From Camarhynchus parvulus (lineage: Eukaryota; Chordata; Aves; Passeriformes; Thraupidae): 64,000 nt of DNA. Positions 11,901 to 23,409 of the stretch are shown here, one piece after another. A program made the translations under genes and the position numbers. The stretch covers positions 63,900,465 to 63,964,464 of the forward strand of contig NC_044572.1 in NCBI RefSeq assembly GCF_901933205.1, in the 5' to 3' direction. A model generated the notes under the pieces. The model was given only the letters and a program-made list of their open reading frames with translations, was not told the origin of the DNA and searched no databases. Numbering within the stretch: position 1 is the first letter of the stretch; each line of letters begins with the position of its first letter.

Positions 11901-13147
11901 GAAACATTTTAAAGGTAAAAACATAAGCGTTTGAATAAAAATGTCATTGGTTTCAGTATTTGAACATATATATATATCACATTTTGAGTTAGGAAAAAGT
12001 ATGAAATACACAAAACAAGAAACAAAGTACAAATAACAAAGAAACAAGTACAAATAACAAGAAAGTATGAAATACAGCAAAATTCTTCAGGTGCTGTAGA
12101 AGAAATCTCAGAGGATCACCAACTACTAAGCATCAACTGCTCTTTGAAAAAATGATGAAATACAAATTCAAAGCAGGAACAAAACCTGATAACATTAGCT
12201 GAGTTCACTTGCTTTCTCCTTTAAGTGACAGTTAAAATAGATTGTTTAAGTCCCACACACATGAATCACTCCACCCAAGCTCATTTTTCACAACAGGAGG
12301 CAGTGAGTTTTCGTGCCTCTGCGGTCGAGGAGGAGGAGGAGGAAGGCAGCAGGCTGCTAACCATGTCACTGCTGGCTGCTGTTTCACTTCCCCTCCTCTC
12401 CCTCCCAGCCCTCCCTCACACACAGCTTCCAGCAAATGCACTTGTCTCACCTTGCTCTCTATTGCCTTTCCCAGGAGCAAGGCACATGTGTTTTCTGCCT
12501 GGCCTTTCACCTGTCCAAACACACATCCCCCTGCCCTTGTCCTCCTTATGCTTCCCACACATCTCTGGTGATGGAGAAGTACCTCTGGAACCAGCAGAGA
12601 GGTCTGACCACAAATGCTTGCAGGAACCTGAGATTTCCACGGAGAGGCAAGTCACAACAGGTCAGACTTCTTGGACATGCAGGAAACTGGGACCTACTGC
12701 ATCTGAAGGGAGAAAAGCAGAGAGATGGGGTTTGGCATCCTGGGAAGTGAGGAGATGGAAAGTAAAGCAGCCTTAATACATTGGTTCACCCCAGGGTAAG
12801 AGGCTGTTTACTATGCTGCTGCTTACCTGGGATTTATCCACTTCTTTCTTCCCTCCCTTCTGTCTGACTCTCAGAGTCACTCCATGACTGCACATCCTGC
12901 CCACATCTTGTACTAAACCAGCCCAGCCCAAATGCAGCATAACTCCCCTGGACGCCTGTGGGAGAGTTTCAAAATGCCACAAAACCACTCACTGCAATTA
13001 CACCTCCTTCCAGGAATAGGAAGTGAGCTCTGGGGCATTTCCAAGGGCAGCCACGTCCTTCTGCTGCTATGCTGCTGTGCAGGCAGGTTACCAAATTCCC
13101 TGATGGCAGCTGTTGCCTCTGAATTATTCCAAGACTGTTTGCCATTC
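5996..13147. other. Intergenic DNA upstream of GFOD1, no gene recognised
   Basis: About 7 kb of mostly AT-rich sequence. Frames of 70-180 codons occur on both strands (for example 7747-8160 minus and 12225-12776 plus) but have no recognisable domains and overlap one another. Around 11990-12075 there is a short imperfect AC/AA-rich tandem, in which ACAAGTACAAATAACAA and AGTATGAAATAC are each repeated. A GGA-rich run lies at about 12328-12345. No tRNA, CR1 or LTR homology is evident. Confidence 0.4.
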
Positions 13148-13208
13148 CTTTTGTGTTGTGTTGTTTTGTTTTGGTTTTGTGTTGGTTTTGTTTGGTTTTT
13201 TTTTAATA
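13148..13208. repeat. T/G-rich simple repeat
   Basis: An irregular run of TTTTG, TGTTG and TTTGG units ends in a run of nine T and AATAAA. It is low complexity and artificially sustains an open frame on the + strand that would encode a Phe/Cys/Val/Leu-rich stretch. I do not treat that frame as a gene. Confidence 0.75.
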
Positions 13209-14115
13209 AACATTCTGAGTGTAGCGTGCTGGCAGCCATCAATATTCAGATCAAATACCACTGTGTGATGCGCTGCCTGGGGGATAAAGAGAAACAGGAG
13301 ATGACATTGGGTGCTGCTAAAACTCGTGATCTACTGCTCAGCTCCACTGCAAGTCTGATGGCAGAGAACTGGCTCAAGGCAAGTTTGTCTGTCTTGACTG
13401 AACGGCATAACTGCAGGATTCTAAAGCCTTGTGACCATGCATATTTGGGAGTTTAATGCAGAGAAGAGCAGGATTTGCACCCACATGAAACTGCTTTGTA
13501 TCTAGGCTTAGGGCATTTTCTGTGAGAAAAGAGTTGATATTTCCTCCTCCTTAATTGTCATGAAAATGAGTCACAACTTAATTCTGTACCATTTTCTATG
13601 CCAGATGAACAGCACAGCTATTCTTTGTTCAGATATCAGAAATGATAAAACAATGCAAGGATGAGAACATCAAATTTCAGTGCTTAAATCACAGAGATTC
13701 TCCTTCCCTCAGTTGGTATCTGAAATGTCTGCATTTGTTCAAGTGCGAAATTAATGAAAGAAAATGTGAGCATCTCTCCTTTTGAGATAAGCATGATTTC
13801 ATTGCAAGTGCTTCATGCATATTTTTGACTTGCCTTTGAGCCTTGCCCAATCACAAAGTTCACTACACTGGAAACTATTTCTCTGTGCAATCAAACCTGG
13901 TTAAGTCTAAAGTCTGAGGGTAAAGGCTCTAAACCGGATTTCTAAAATTATTTGCAAATGTGATTAAAACCAGCCTAGTTTTTCATGGTAAATTATAAAA
14001 ATTATGCATCTGACAGACATATTAACCTGAGCTCTGCCAGTGATTGCATTGCTGTATTCAGCACTCTCCTTTGTCTTTTGTCAGAACAATAGGAGCGCAG
14101 TCACACATTTGACGG

Positions 14116-14142
14116 TGTCCCACATAGAGTTTATGTGGGACA
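14116..14142. repeat. Perfect 11-bp inverted repeat (hairpin)
   Basis: The arms TGTCCCACATA (14116-14126) and TATGTGGGACA (14132-14142) are exact reverse complements separated by GAGTT. The surrounding sequence is single-copy-looking, and no known stem-loop RNA family is recognised. Confidence 0.7.
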
Positions 14143-16479
14143 CAGCCCAATGTGTACTGCACTGGATTTGTGATTCCATACTGTCCTTAATAAAGCTGCC
14201 CTACTTTCCTTGTGTCTGTGATTTTCTAATATTAGAAGTGCTGAGTGCTATCACGTAGCCTTATTAATATTAAAAAAATATTCTCCTATTACTGAGAGAT
14301 CCTCATTCATCCACTTTTGGTCATTTGTCCTACACTGAAAGGTGGTGTGTCCTTAAGCATTAGAAGACATGTACACAGCTGGAACATTATCCTGTGCACT
14401 ACAGGTGAGACATGGCACAACTGGAAGTTCCCTGCCATAGCCTTCACTTGGATGAGAAATGGTGAAGTCCTTTCATAAGGGTTTATTTAATACACCACAG
14501 TTGCTGCACCAGTTTCTAAAATGCTAAGTATCCATTTTATCCCTAATGATTAATGCTTGAAGCATGATGATGATATATATACTTATCTGAGGTATTAAAA
14601 TACTTTTGAAGAAACATTCTTCTATTGAATAAGTTCCTTTGAAGGACATATTTTAATTGCAAGATGAAGATCAAGCCTTGCTTAAATATTAACAGGGAAT
14701 TCTGGTGTGGAAATTTTATCTGTTTATCTTGACTTGGGAGTCAGTCTCTAGCAGTTGTGATTTCAAAGACCATCCCAAAAGTATAACCTCATTAAAACAG
14801 GTGCCTGGTTGCTAGTCTCAGTTTGCAGATTTCATGAGAGTCACTCTCTCCTATTCATTTGGACGTTGGTGACTCAGGTCTGGATACCAGAAATCATTTC
14901 ACCATTGTGTTCATTTGGGCACACAAGGGCAGGACCTGTTCTGAACAAGGCAGACACAGAGCAAGGCAGAAAGAGGAAGAGGAAGCAATTAAGCCTAATT
15001 TCAAGAAGGAAGTCTCCAGCTCGCAAAAAGCCAAGAAATACCTTTGCTCTTAGGAGAGAGAGAATAGAAAAAACATCTGATGTTTTTTTTGTTATCAGGA
15101 AACCAGTGCTCCAAGTTTCTGATCCCCTGAGACACTTGACAGCGTGCTGTCCTCACCCCATTGTGGATGGGGACCCAAGGGACCCCAGGAATGGACAGGC
15201 TTTCCTCCCCTGACCAGCAGACATTGCTGCTTTCCCGAGAATGACAACATACAGCTTCTTCACTACGGACATTGCAAAGGTTCAATATTTGCCTGGATTG
15301 AAGAAAGAACCTCCAGAAATAACACAAAATAATGGATTTACTATTGCAGATAAACGAGAAATAGTAGAGAGCCAGGAGCCTAGAAACTGGACTGGACTGA
15401 ATTTACCCTTTGTGTAATTAAACAAGACATGATTGACCATTATTGATTTAAAGAAGCAAGGTCATAGAGCAGGTAATGCAGGCCAGACTTCAACACAATA
15501 ACATCAGTACATTTGGCAAATCTAAGGCCTGAGATTTAACAGTTTTACAGTCTTAAAGAGCATGATTTTAAGGGAGTAATAGCTGTGCAGAGGCACACCA
15601 ATATCTAAAATGTCTGAAAGCAAACTGCACTAACATTGCTTGTGCTATAGTGCTCGCATGAACCTAGCTAATGGATTTTCTCTATTTTATTTTCTCAATG
15701 CATAAAAAAGAAAGTTAATGAACTTGCTTTTTTTTTCAGATTAAAAATAATCTCAGTACCAATCCATAGCTCCAATTCCTTGTGTCATAAATTGAAAATT
15801 GAAATGGAAACAAATGAGGAAGGCTGCCTAGGATCATGGGATCATACTTCAGGCTGGCAGGGAGCTCAGTAAATAATGCAGTAAATACCACTGCCTCAGT
15901 ACATTTCCCTTGCTAGCAGGGAAAGAGAAGGTGGCATTTCATTGTGTCCAGGAAGCTAACAAATGCAGACCTTTGGACAGATTATAGGAAAAATACAAGT
16001 TTCAGTACCGAATATCATTAAAATATATATATGTAAAGACCAGCAGCAGGACACAAGCCTTCATTAGATGAGAGCACTCTCCAGAGGCAATTAGCTGTGT
16101 TAATCTGTTTCCAAGAAAGAGATTGGGATTCAGTATCAGCACCTGGGATTCAGTACCTTTCTAGCAAGCACAGGACATGGGCTTGTTTCAGCAGGTAGAC
16201 AGACATTCCTTCTCTGCCTGAATAACTGAGCTTTTGTTAAACAGCAGCAGGTTTGCCATTGTGAATGGAACAGATTTGCAGCACCCTGGAAGGCTGTACA
16301 AGTCTGCAGTATTTAGCATACCTGACAATTAAAAATTATTCATGCAACAGATACATTTTCCTTTAGAACCTGTTCCATTGCTCTTTCCATTAAGGTTTCT
16401 CGCAAGTCACATTGAAATCCCAGCTTTCTGAAACAGGACAGTTGAAGATGGAGGCAACTGATTTCAGCATGGAGCAGTC

Positions 16480-17713
16480 TTAAGCCACACTCCTTGATCA
16501 CTATTCTAAGAGCACAGGAGCTCTTTATCCCAGTGTCTAGGAAATCGAGCAAGGTAGGCTGGAAAATGGCCTGGCTGAGCACAGATCTGCTCCTCTCACT
16601 GAGGAGTAAGAAAGAAATGCACAAGCAGTGGAAAGAGTGGCAGGTGACCTGGTGGAAGAGTACAGGGATATGGTTTGAATGTGTAGGGATGGGGTCAGGA
16701 AAGCCAAGGCAAAGCTGGAACAGAATTTTGCAAGGGATGTGAAGAAAAAGGAGAAGGGATTCAATAAGTACTTAGGTCAGAAAATAAAGGCTGAGAAGAG
16801 CGTGCCCCCCTTAGAAGCAAGTGGGGTGACAAATGATATGGAGAAGGCTGAGTTACTCAATGAATTCTTCATCTCAGCCTTCACTGGCAATCAGGCTTCC
16901 TGCTTCTCTAAAGTCTCTGATCCTCTGGGTGGGTGTGGGGGAAGTGAAGTCCCTTCCACTATAAGCAAAGAGCAGATTCAGAATCACTTGATGAAGCTGA
17001 ATAATCACAAGTCTGTGGGATTGGATGAAATGCATCCCAGGATCCTGGGGGAACTGACTGCTGTCACTCTCCATCACATCTGAAAGGTCACAGCAGTCAG
17101 ATGAAGTTCCTGGTAACTGCATAAAGGGAAAGATCGCTCCAATTTTTAAAAAGGTGAGAAAGGAATATCTAGGAAACAACAGTGTGGAGACCCCCACCAC
17201 TGTGCATTGGAAGATCGAGTGGATTCTACCAGAAGACATGCTAAGGCATATGGTGTGGGTCCAGAGGAGGCTATAAAGAAAATGAGAGGGTTGGAGCACC
17301 TCTCCTGTGAAGGCAAGACTCAGAGAGCTGGAGCTGATCAGCCTGGAGAAGAGAAGGATTCAGTGAGACCTCTTTGCAGCCTTCTGTTGCATTAAGGGGG
17401 TTTATAAAAAAGAGGGAGAAGGACTTTTTGCATGGGCAAATAATGACAGCAAAAAGAGCAATGGTTTTAAATTTAAAGAGGGCAAGTTTATATTAGATAT
17501 CAGGAAGAAATTCTTTACTATTAGGGTGGTGAAGCACTGGAACAGGTTGCCTAGGGAAGTTGTGGCTGCCCCATCCCTGGAAGTGTTCAAGCCAGGTTGG
17601 ATGGGGCTTTGAGCAACGTGATCTAGTGGAAGGCGTCCCTGCCCATGGTAGAGGTGTTGGAACTAGATGCCCTTTAAGGTGCCTTCCGAGCCAAACCATT
17701 TTATGATTCCACG
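16480..17713 (+). mobile_element. CR1 LINE fragment with decayed reverse-transcriptase ORF and 3' end
   Basis: This is a non-LTR retrotransposon of the avian CR1 family. Coding remnants of ORF2 can be read in pieces. One frame (about 16500-16675) gives residues such as WLSTDLLLSLRSKKE. After a one-base frameshift near 16675 a second frame continues with CRDGVRKAKAK, then MEKAELLNEFF, SAFTGNQAS and MHPRIL. A short later piece reads PIFKK (about 17139-17153). Most of the reverse-transcriptase core is then missing, and sequence jumps to the post-ORF region (from about 17180: GTCCAGAGGAGG, GGTTGGAGCACCTCTCC). From there it runs to the typical 3' end with ACTGGAACAGGTTGCC, GATGCCCTTTAAGGTGCC and TTTTATGATTCC. 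The copy is dead: 5'-truncated, frameshifted and internally deleted. Confidence 0.9.
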
Positions 17714-18060
17714 ACTTCAAGATAAAAGAGGGCTTTCTAAGAAACTGAACTCTTTCAAATCCCACCTTGCATGGCTAGGCTTAGACATCTAGAAATGACA
17801 ACACATGCTTGCTTTCATCCACTCTGCCATGAGTTATAAAGTGATGATTCTCTGCTATTTTCATCCCAAAGTAACATCTCAGATGTCCTGCAAGCAATGT
17901 GCAATACAATATTGCTAAAGTAGTAACCATTTTGGCTGCATATTACAGATATTTGCACAGCACTTAACAAGTGTGATATGACACAAACAACTGCTTAGGC
18001 TCCAAAGCACTTTTCAGAATTAAGAATTTCTGTATGACTCATCCCCACTGTTGTTTTTTT

Positions 18061-18383
18061 CCCCAGTTAAATACTAATATGACAATCCCCTTCTCTGTGG
18101 ATCTACTTACATAGTTCAACAACCACAGATTTGCTAAGGTGGCTTAGGGAGCTTTAGCTATTGCTGCCCAGTCCTTGGCATTTGTCCAGGGTTTCTGGAG
18201 GCCTGCAAGAAGCCCAGGCAGAGCAGTGAACAGACCAGGCACATAACGTTATATATGTTGAGGGCAGGAATCATGCCTCCTCTGCAGGCCAGTACCTGGT
18301 GCTGTGCTCTAGGTCTGTCTCAGGAGTGGCTGCTTTGCTGAAGGTGTGTCAGGGATTTCATATGCAGGTACAAAGCATGCAAC
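18061..18383 (-). repeat. Unidentified interspersed repeat, minus copy of an inverted pair
   Basis: The reverse complement of this segment aligns along its whole length to 23410-23733, with most bases identical by eye. The longest exact shared blocks include the one containing CCTGAGACAGACCTAGAGC, another containing GGGCTTCTTGCAGGCCTCC, and AGAAGGGGATTGTCATATT. I cannot assign it to a named family and see no terminal inverted repeats or coding potential. It may be an old non-autonomous element or a local inverted duplication. Confidence 0.8.
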
Positions 18384-18508
18384 TCATCTGATGATGCAGT
18401 GCTTGCACCTTTGCTGGCTCCTGCATCCACCCATGTTTCTGTCAGGAGGGAATGACTGATGTGAGCTTTAAGCACCAATTGCACCATCATGGGTTCTGGC
18501 TGCACCCA

Positions 18509-18922
18509 TGTTATCACAGTCAAATTTTCTGAAAAATCCCTTTGCCCAGGATTTTCTCCTGGGAAGCTGAGAAGCCTCAGAGAAAAAGGAAAACAAATTC
18601 TTATCTCATTTGCTTCTCCTGTGTTGTGCTCACATGGTGAATGTGTTTGGAGATTGTTTACCAACAGGTGATTGTTTCATTGGTCTCATGTTAATTGTTT
18701 TGACTCATTGGCCAATCAGGGTCAAGCTGTGTCAAGACTCTGGAAGGGGTCACGAGTTTTCATTATTATCTTTTTAGCCTTCTGTAAGTATCCTTTCTGT
18801 ATTCTTTTGTATAGTTTAGTTTAGTATTATTTAATATAATATAGTATCATAAAATAATAAATTGGCCTTCTGAGAACATGGAGTCAGATTCATCATTCCT
18901 TCCTGCCACAGGGCACCCCACA
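18509..18922 (+). mobile_element. Solo LTR (family D), plus strand
   Basis: This resembles a solo LTR type I recall as common in songbirds. It begins TGTTATCACAG, then has AAAAATCCCTTTGCCCAGG, AAGCTGAGAAGCCTCAGA and a CCAAT-containing block (TTGGCCAATCAGGG). A TA-rich stretch (TATAGTTTAG, TAATATAATATAG), AATAATAAATTGGCCTTCTGA as the polyadenylation region, and CATGGAGTCAGATTC follow. The right end is approximate (CCCCACA), and no target-site duplication could be confirmed. Confidence 0.72.
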
Positions 18923-21642
18923 AATACAATACCACGTAGCTGTGTGTCTACTCCCTGCTTTCATCAGGTCATCCCATGTACATCTCTGCTAACAGGTTCT
19001 CCACCTGCTTCCTCATGTTATTGAACTGTGATAGACAGGAGCTTAGGAAAGCCAGCCAGACCGGAACTGTAAATGTGTATCAGCTGAGTGTCCCATTTGG
19101 GGTGCCTAGTTGTCCTCAAGCACCCAAAAAGACCCAACAGAGAACAACAGAGAACATTGCACTCATTTTCTCTGAGCCTTAATTTCTCCACATTTAAAGA
19201 GAGAATACTCTTGTCTTCATAGGATGTCACAGGTTATCAAAGAGTGGAAATTGTGCTTGTTTAGATTCTCCTCTATGCCTTAGTGAACAGAGCAGCAATG
19301 CATTCACAACTATCTTATTATAATGATGAGGTTTCTTGAAGCTTTGGCGGCTTCTTCACAACCTAACCACACTTGGCATACACATCTTCTAAAGAAAAGC
19401 TCTGGAAAGTGGGAAGGAACAAATGTAAAAATCATAGTAAAAAGGCTCAGAGACCCCAGGCATGGTCACAATTCTCACTGATCAGAAGAGGACTGAATGT
19501 ATTATGAACCCTTTGCTAGCAATGTGGTCTACTCTAGTTTTTTCTGTTGCATGTTAGACCATTTAATACTACAAATGTTAAAGCAATTTCTGCCTTCAGA
19601 ACTCAGAGAGGGAACTTCTGTGTATTCTCAGTGGAAATGCATTCAAAGAGACACTAAAACAAACTTGCTCTTCACAAGAACAAATTCCTGTCAGCTTGGA
19701 AAACTGCCAGTTGTGTGGCATTAGATGTAAAAGAGGACTTGAGCAACTCATCTCAGACATCCTTTCTCATGCTGCATGTTAAAGCTGTGGATGAGTCAGT
19801 ACAGCTGAGTAGGAGAACCAGACAGGTTTGAATCACCACTTTTTCCCCATCTGAAGCAATACTGTTTCCATGCAAATAATTTCAACCTCAGAGTAATAAA
19901 AGATGCCCAGTAGTGGTGACCACTAACCTCATACCCCAGAAGGAATTGACTGTTTAATGAAAATTCACAGCTGTTTCATATTTAAAGACACTGATCTATG
20001 TAAAAGGAAATGAACTAATTAATCTTAAAATCCTGGAAATTGACAAGTATATGAAGAGACAGCAAGCTCTGTTTCAGGGTGTCTCTGAAGCTATGTCTTA
20101 TTCAGCTCTTTCTTTTCTTGTTCAGATGGATGTATGAGAGGTTTGGGAAGCACAGCTGAGGAGTCTGGCCGGATAAATGTTTAAAAACCTGAAAAAGAAC
20201 AGATTCTTAAGTATAGAGAAGTAAAAAAGAAGCAGTGTGGGTTCCTGGTACTCCATCAGGTGGATCTTATATTTGTCTTGAGTTGAGCAGACTCTGGAGT
20301 TGAAAGCTCTGCAATACTTGGGAAGATATGTTCGCACATTTGGAAAGTAAATTGAGAATGTTTATTGACTAAGTGCTATCTGTATGTGTGAGACAACCAA
20401 CTTTCTGCATTTCACTTATTCTAAAAGATAATGCTTATTTAATGCTTGATTGATTTTTATACCTTTTATTTATCCTCTTTCAGCTAGTAGTTTCAACCTA
20501 AAACTACCTTAATTATAAAAAAAAACCTAAATACAAAAGCTAAATAAAATATCTGTTTAGGTAGTTAAGTAGAACAGATTTGAATTTTTGCAAACAGCTG
20601 TATGAGAATTCTGTAGAAGTGCAATTGAGCTGGGATTTCTCACGAAAAGTTGATAATATACCTATTACAGCCATTGTATAGTATAGTGACCTGGTACCAC
20701 AAAACTCAGCTGAAATAAGTAAAAGAAATAGAATTGTGACTGCCACATTTTATTAGTTTCCTGCAGGATTCATTACAGAACTTAGAAACAGAAAAAGGAT
20801 GTATGAGACTTTCACGGTTTTGTTTTTCTATGTGGAACTTTCTTCTAATAACTTACTTCTGTTTCCAGAAGAAAAATCAGAATCGACAAATTCACTGTCT
20901 CTGTGTGAGAAATCTCTGGGATGTGTGTCTTCATTGAAGGAAGCTTTAGCAAACTTTAAGAACAAAATGCTGGCACTCTTGCCAAGATTGACATGTTTAG
21001 AAGAGTGAAGGTATGATATATGGAATATGAGAGGCTTTGTAGTTTAGTACACTTAACCCAGGGAGCCTTGGTCCTGGGTAGACAGAACCTTCAATGTGAG
21101 GCACTTAGTTGTGGTCTTAATCTCTTTTGTTTTGCACAAAAAAAAGTCTTGCCCAGATTTCTGATTTCAAGTCAGAATTAAGTGGCAGCATCAGCGGTGT
21201 GGATTTGAGCAAAGATTCTGCTTTCACTCACGTTTGCAGTTGCCTACAGCATAGTGAGGACATGGTCTCTACCCTGAAAGGCCAATTGTCCTTCACTGCC
21301 TTCCCGCAGTCCTTCTGGGTGCTCATGAGGACAGGCAAGCGTGGCAATAGGTGGCCCTATTTTACACAATTAATTGAGAAAGATTTGACGCTGCTCAATA
21401 CAATCAGTCTGCAGTATGGTCCCAAATGTCCCTCCAAAAAATGAGGGGGAACATGGGGCTGCTGCACATGTGATAATTCAGGTTCTCACAGGCTGACTTG
21501 GCTGCTGGAGTGCTGAGGGCTAGGTGCCATCTGCATCTACCCAGTTTAACATTTCAAAGTTATGTTAACTTAAATGGAGAAAAAAAAAATTTAAAAGTAA
21601 AGCAAGGAAAAATTCTTTCTAGAGAAATTGTGGGTGAGGATC
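18923..21642. other. Intergenic DNA, no gene recognised
   Basis: AT-rich, with no supported exon or RNA gene. A stretch near 19860-20050 contains ATGCAAATAATTTC and AACTAATTAATC, octamer- and homeodomain-like motifs. It is listed among the findings as a candidate regulatory segment only. Confidence 0.4.
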
Positions 21643-22143
21643 TGTAGTGGTGCAGAGTCCCCAGGCAGGTGCAAAGGAGAGCTGCTTTATTGCAAAAACC
21701 AGGCCTTTTTTAAGCAGTCAGGCCTTTATCAGTTACATAGCTTTAAAGCATAACAAACATAATTCAACCAACCACCATATCATGTGAACACACGATGGTT
21801 ATACAAATTGTTTTTCTACCCCTAATTCAGCTGAGTCTCTTTCCCATAGTCCTTTTCTACTTAGCCAAAGTAACTGGCTGGAGCCATGATTTTTCAAGGC
21901 CTTCCTTTTGTAAAGTTTTACTTATTGCTAACAACAGTGAACATAGCAGAATGTAATAATTTCATTGCCTAATGTAATAATTTCATTGCCTAGTCCTCAA
22001 TTCCCAGTTTGAATGTGTTACTGAATATTTCCCAAAACAAGGACCTTACACAGAACTTCATAAAGTGCCTTGTGCCTGCCGAAATAAAAGCTATATATTG
22101 AATAAATAGGCATATAGCATCTACTTCTCTTCAACCAGCACAT
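21643..22143 (-). mobile_element. Probable solo LTR (family E), minus strand
   Basis: The left edge reads TGTAGTGGTGCAGAGTCC followed by GCTTTATTGC. On the minus strand this gives GCAATAAAGC and then a terminal ...GACTCTGCACCACTACA, the layout of an LTR 3' end with polyadenylation signal. The other end is uncertain; ACCAGCACA near 22143 would give TGTGCTGGT as the minus-strand start. No target duplication or second copy was found in the window, so this is a structural guess. Confidence 0.4.
21950..21991. repeat. Perfect 2 x 21-bp tandem duplication
   Basis: The 21-bp unit AATGTAATAATTTCATTGCCT occurs twice head to tail with no mismatch, inside the probable family E LTR. The identity of the units suggests a recent slippage event. 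Confidence 0.85.
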
Positions 22144-22640
22144 ATTTAGCCTGTTCCTGTAGCCTAGCTACTTTTCCAGGTTTTTTTATTATGCACAGAC
22201 AAGTAATTAAGACAGATATTCCAAATTCTTATCCTGGGAACAACCCCTATCAGCAGGTTTGAATGTTGGATGGAGAGCCCAAAAGCAGTCTTTGTATTTT
22301 AAAGAAAGGTAATATCCCTGTGGTTCTCTGACAAATAGATCTGGATTGTATTTCAATTGTCAGAAGCCAAAGAGTATCCACCTCCTTCACTTCAGTGCTA
22401 ATAGGGCATGGAAAGCAAAACATGTTTAACTTGCATCAAGCCTCTCAGTGTCTCTGCTTTTTGTAATAAAGAAGTGCTGTGAGATGGTGACAGGAAAAAA
22501 AAAACCACACCCCAACTCTTTACAGAGTATGAGAGAAGGGTGCTGCCTTCCAAGCCTAGTTTTTTTGAACATGTGTGGATTATATTTCCAACATTATCCC
22601 TGGCACATTTCCAGGAGTCTCATATAGGAAATACTTCTAA
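22144..22640. other. Intergenic DNA, nothing recognised
   Basis: AT-rich sequence with an A-run near 22496. No gene or named repeat is seen. Confidence 0.4.
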
Positions 22641-22728
22641 TTTCTTTCGTCTTACTTTCTTTTTCCCTTTACTTTCTTCTCATTCCTTCCTCCCTTTCCT
22701 TCCTTCCCCCTCTCTTCCTTTCTCCTAG
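22641..22728. repeat. Long polypyrimidine tract
   Basis: About 88 nt composed almost entirely of C and T on the + strand (CTTTC, TTCC and CCTCC units), ending CTCCTAGGAACTGG. It is polypurine on the minus strand. The terminal CCTAG looks like a splice acceptor, but no open exon with coding character follows. It is best treated as low-complexity sequence. Confidence 0.7.
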
Positions 22729-23108
22729 GAACTGGTAAAGAAGACAATTTGTGGAAAAACGTGTTTATTCTTATCCTCTAATTGGAAGCAGGATGTTTTG
22801 TCATTTTTCTGGTAAAGACTCAGATAGGCAGTGAGGTAACTGTGAGGCACTCATGAGTGCCGCCCTGCTCTCGCCTGGCTGATCTGTGTGCAGAGCAGGG
22901 CAGAGATTCCCCTCTGAGGGAACAAGGTCTGCACAGACCTGCATGAGGCCAATGGCACCACAGTCCTCTCCTGCTCCCAGGCCCACCTGGCTGCCTCCAG
23001 GTTGGCAGGAGGGTGGCTCTGGAGGCCCAGCATTCAGCCCAGACAGGGAGGAGCAGGAGCTGGCACAGGGCACCATGCCTGTGGTGCTGGAAGGTTTCCT
23101 CTTCTGGA

Positions 23109-23404
23109 AAGAGAGTTTTTACAAGGGCATGTTGTCATAGGACAAGGGGCAATGGTTTTAAATTGAGAGAAGGTGAAGAAGGAAGAAATTCTACACTATG
23201 AGAGTGGTGAGGCACTGGAACAGGTTGCCCAGAGAAGTTGTGGCTGTCTTCTCTCTGCAGGTGTTCAAGGCCAGGTTGGATGGAGCTTTTAGCAACCTGA
23301 TGTAGTGGAAGGTGTCCCTGCCCACGGCAGGGGGGCTGGAACCAGATGCCCTTTAAGATCTTTTCCAACTGAAGCCATTCGATAATTTTATGATTCTATG
23401 ATTT
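23109..23404 (+). mobile_element. CR1 LINE 3' end, 5'-truncated
   Basis: This carries the CR1 3' untranslated signature in order: TTTTTACAAGGGCATGT, AGGACAAGGGG, GAGGCACTGGAACAGGTTGCC, GTGTTCAAGGCCAGGTTGGA, CCAGATGCCCTTTAAGATC and TTTTATGATTCTATGATTT. There is no ORF2 coding sequence. Its 3' tail abuts directly on the inverted-repeat copy at 23410, so it probably inserted into, or at the edge of, that repeat. Confidence 0.9.
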
Positions 23405-23409
23405 GATGT

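Noticed and set aside
12225..12776. 183-codon open frame on the + strand
   Set aside because: It overlaps long frames in two other frames and on the other strand, has no recognisable domain, and includes a GGA simple run coding for Glu repeats. It looks like chance openness in a GC-richer patch.
12932..13456. 174-codon open frame on the + strand with a hydrophobic centre
   Set aside because: The hydrophobic Phe/Cys/Val/Leu stretch is encoded by the TTTTG-type simple repeat at 13148-13208. No homology is recognised.
15828..15872. Possible CR1 minus-strand terminus (ATCATGGGATCATACTTCAG)
   Set aside because: Only about 35 bp resemble a CR1 end and nothing after it continues the match.
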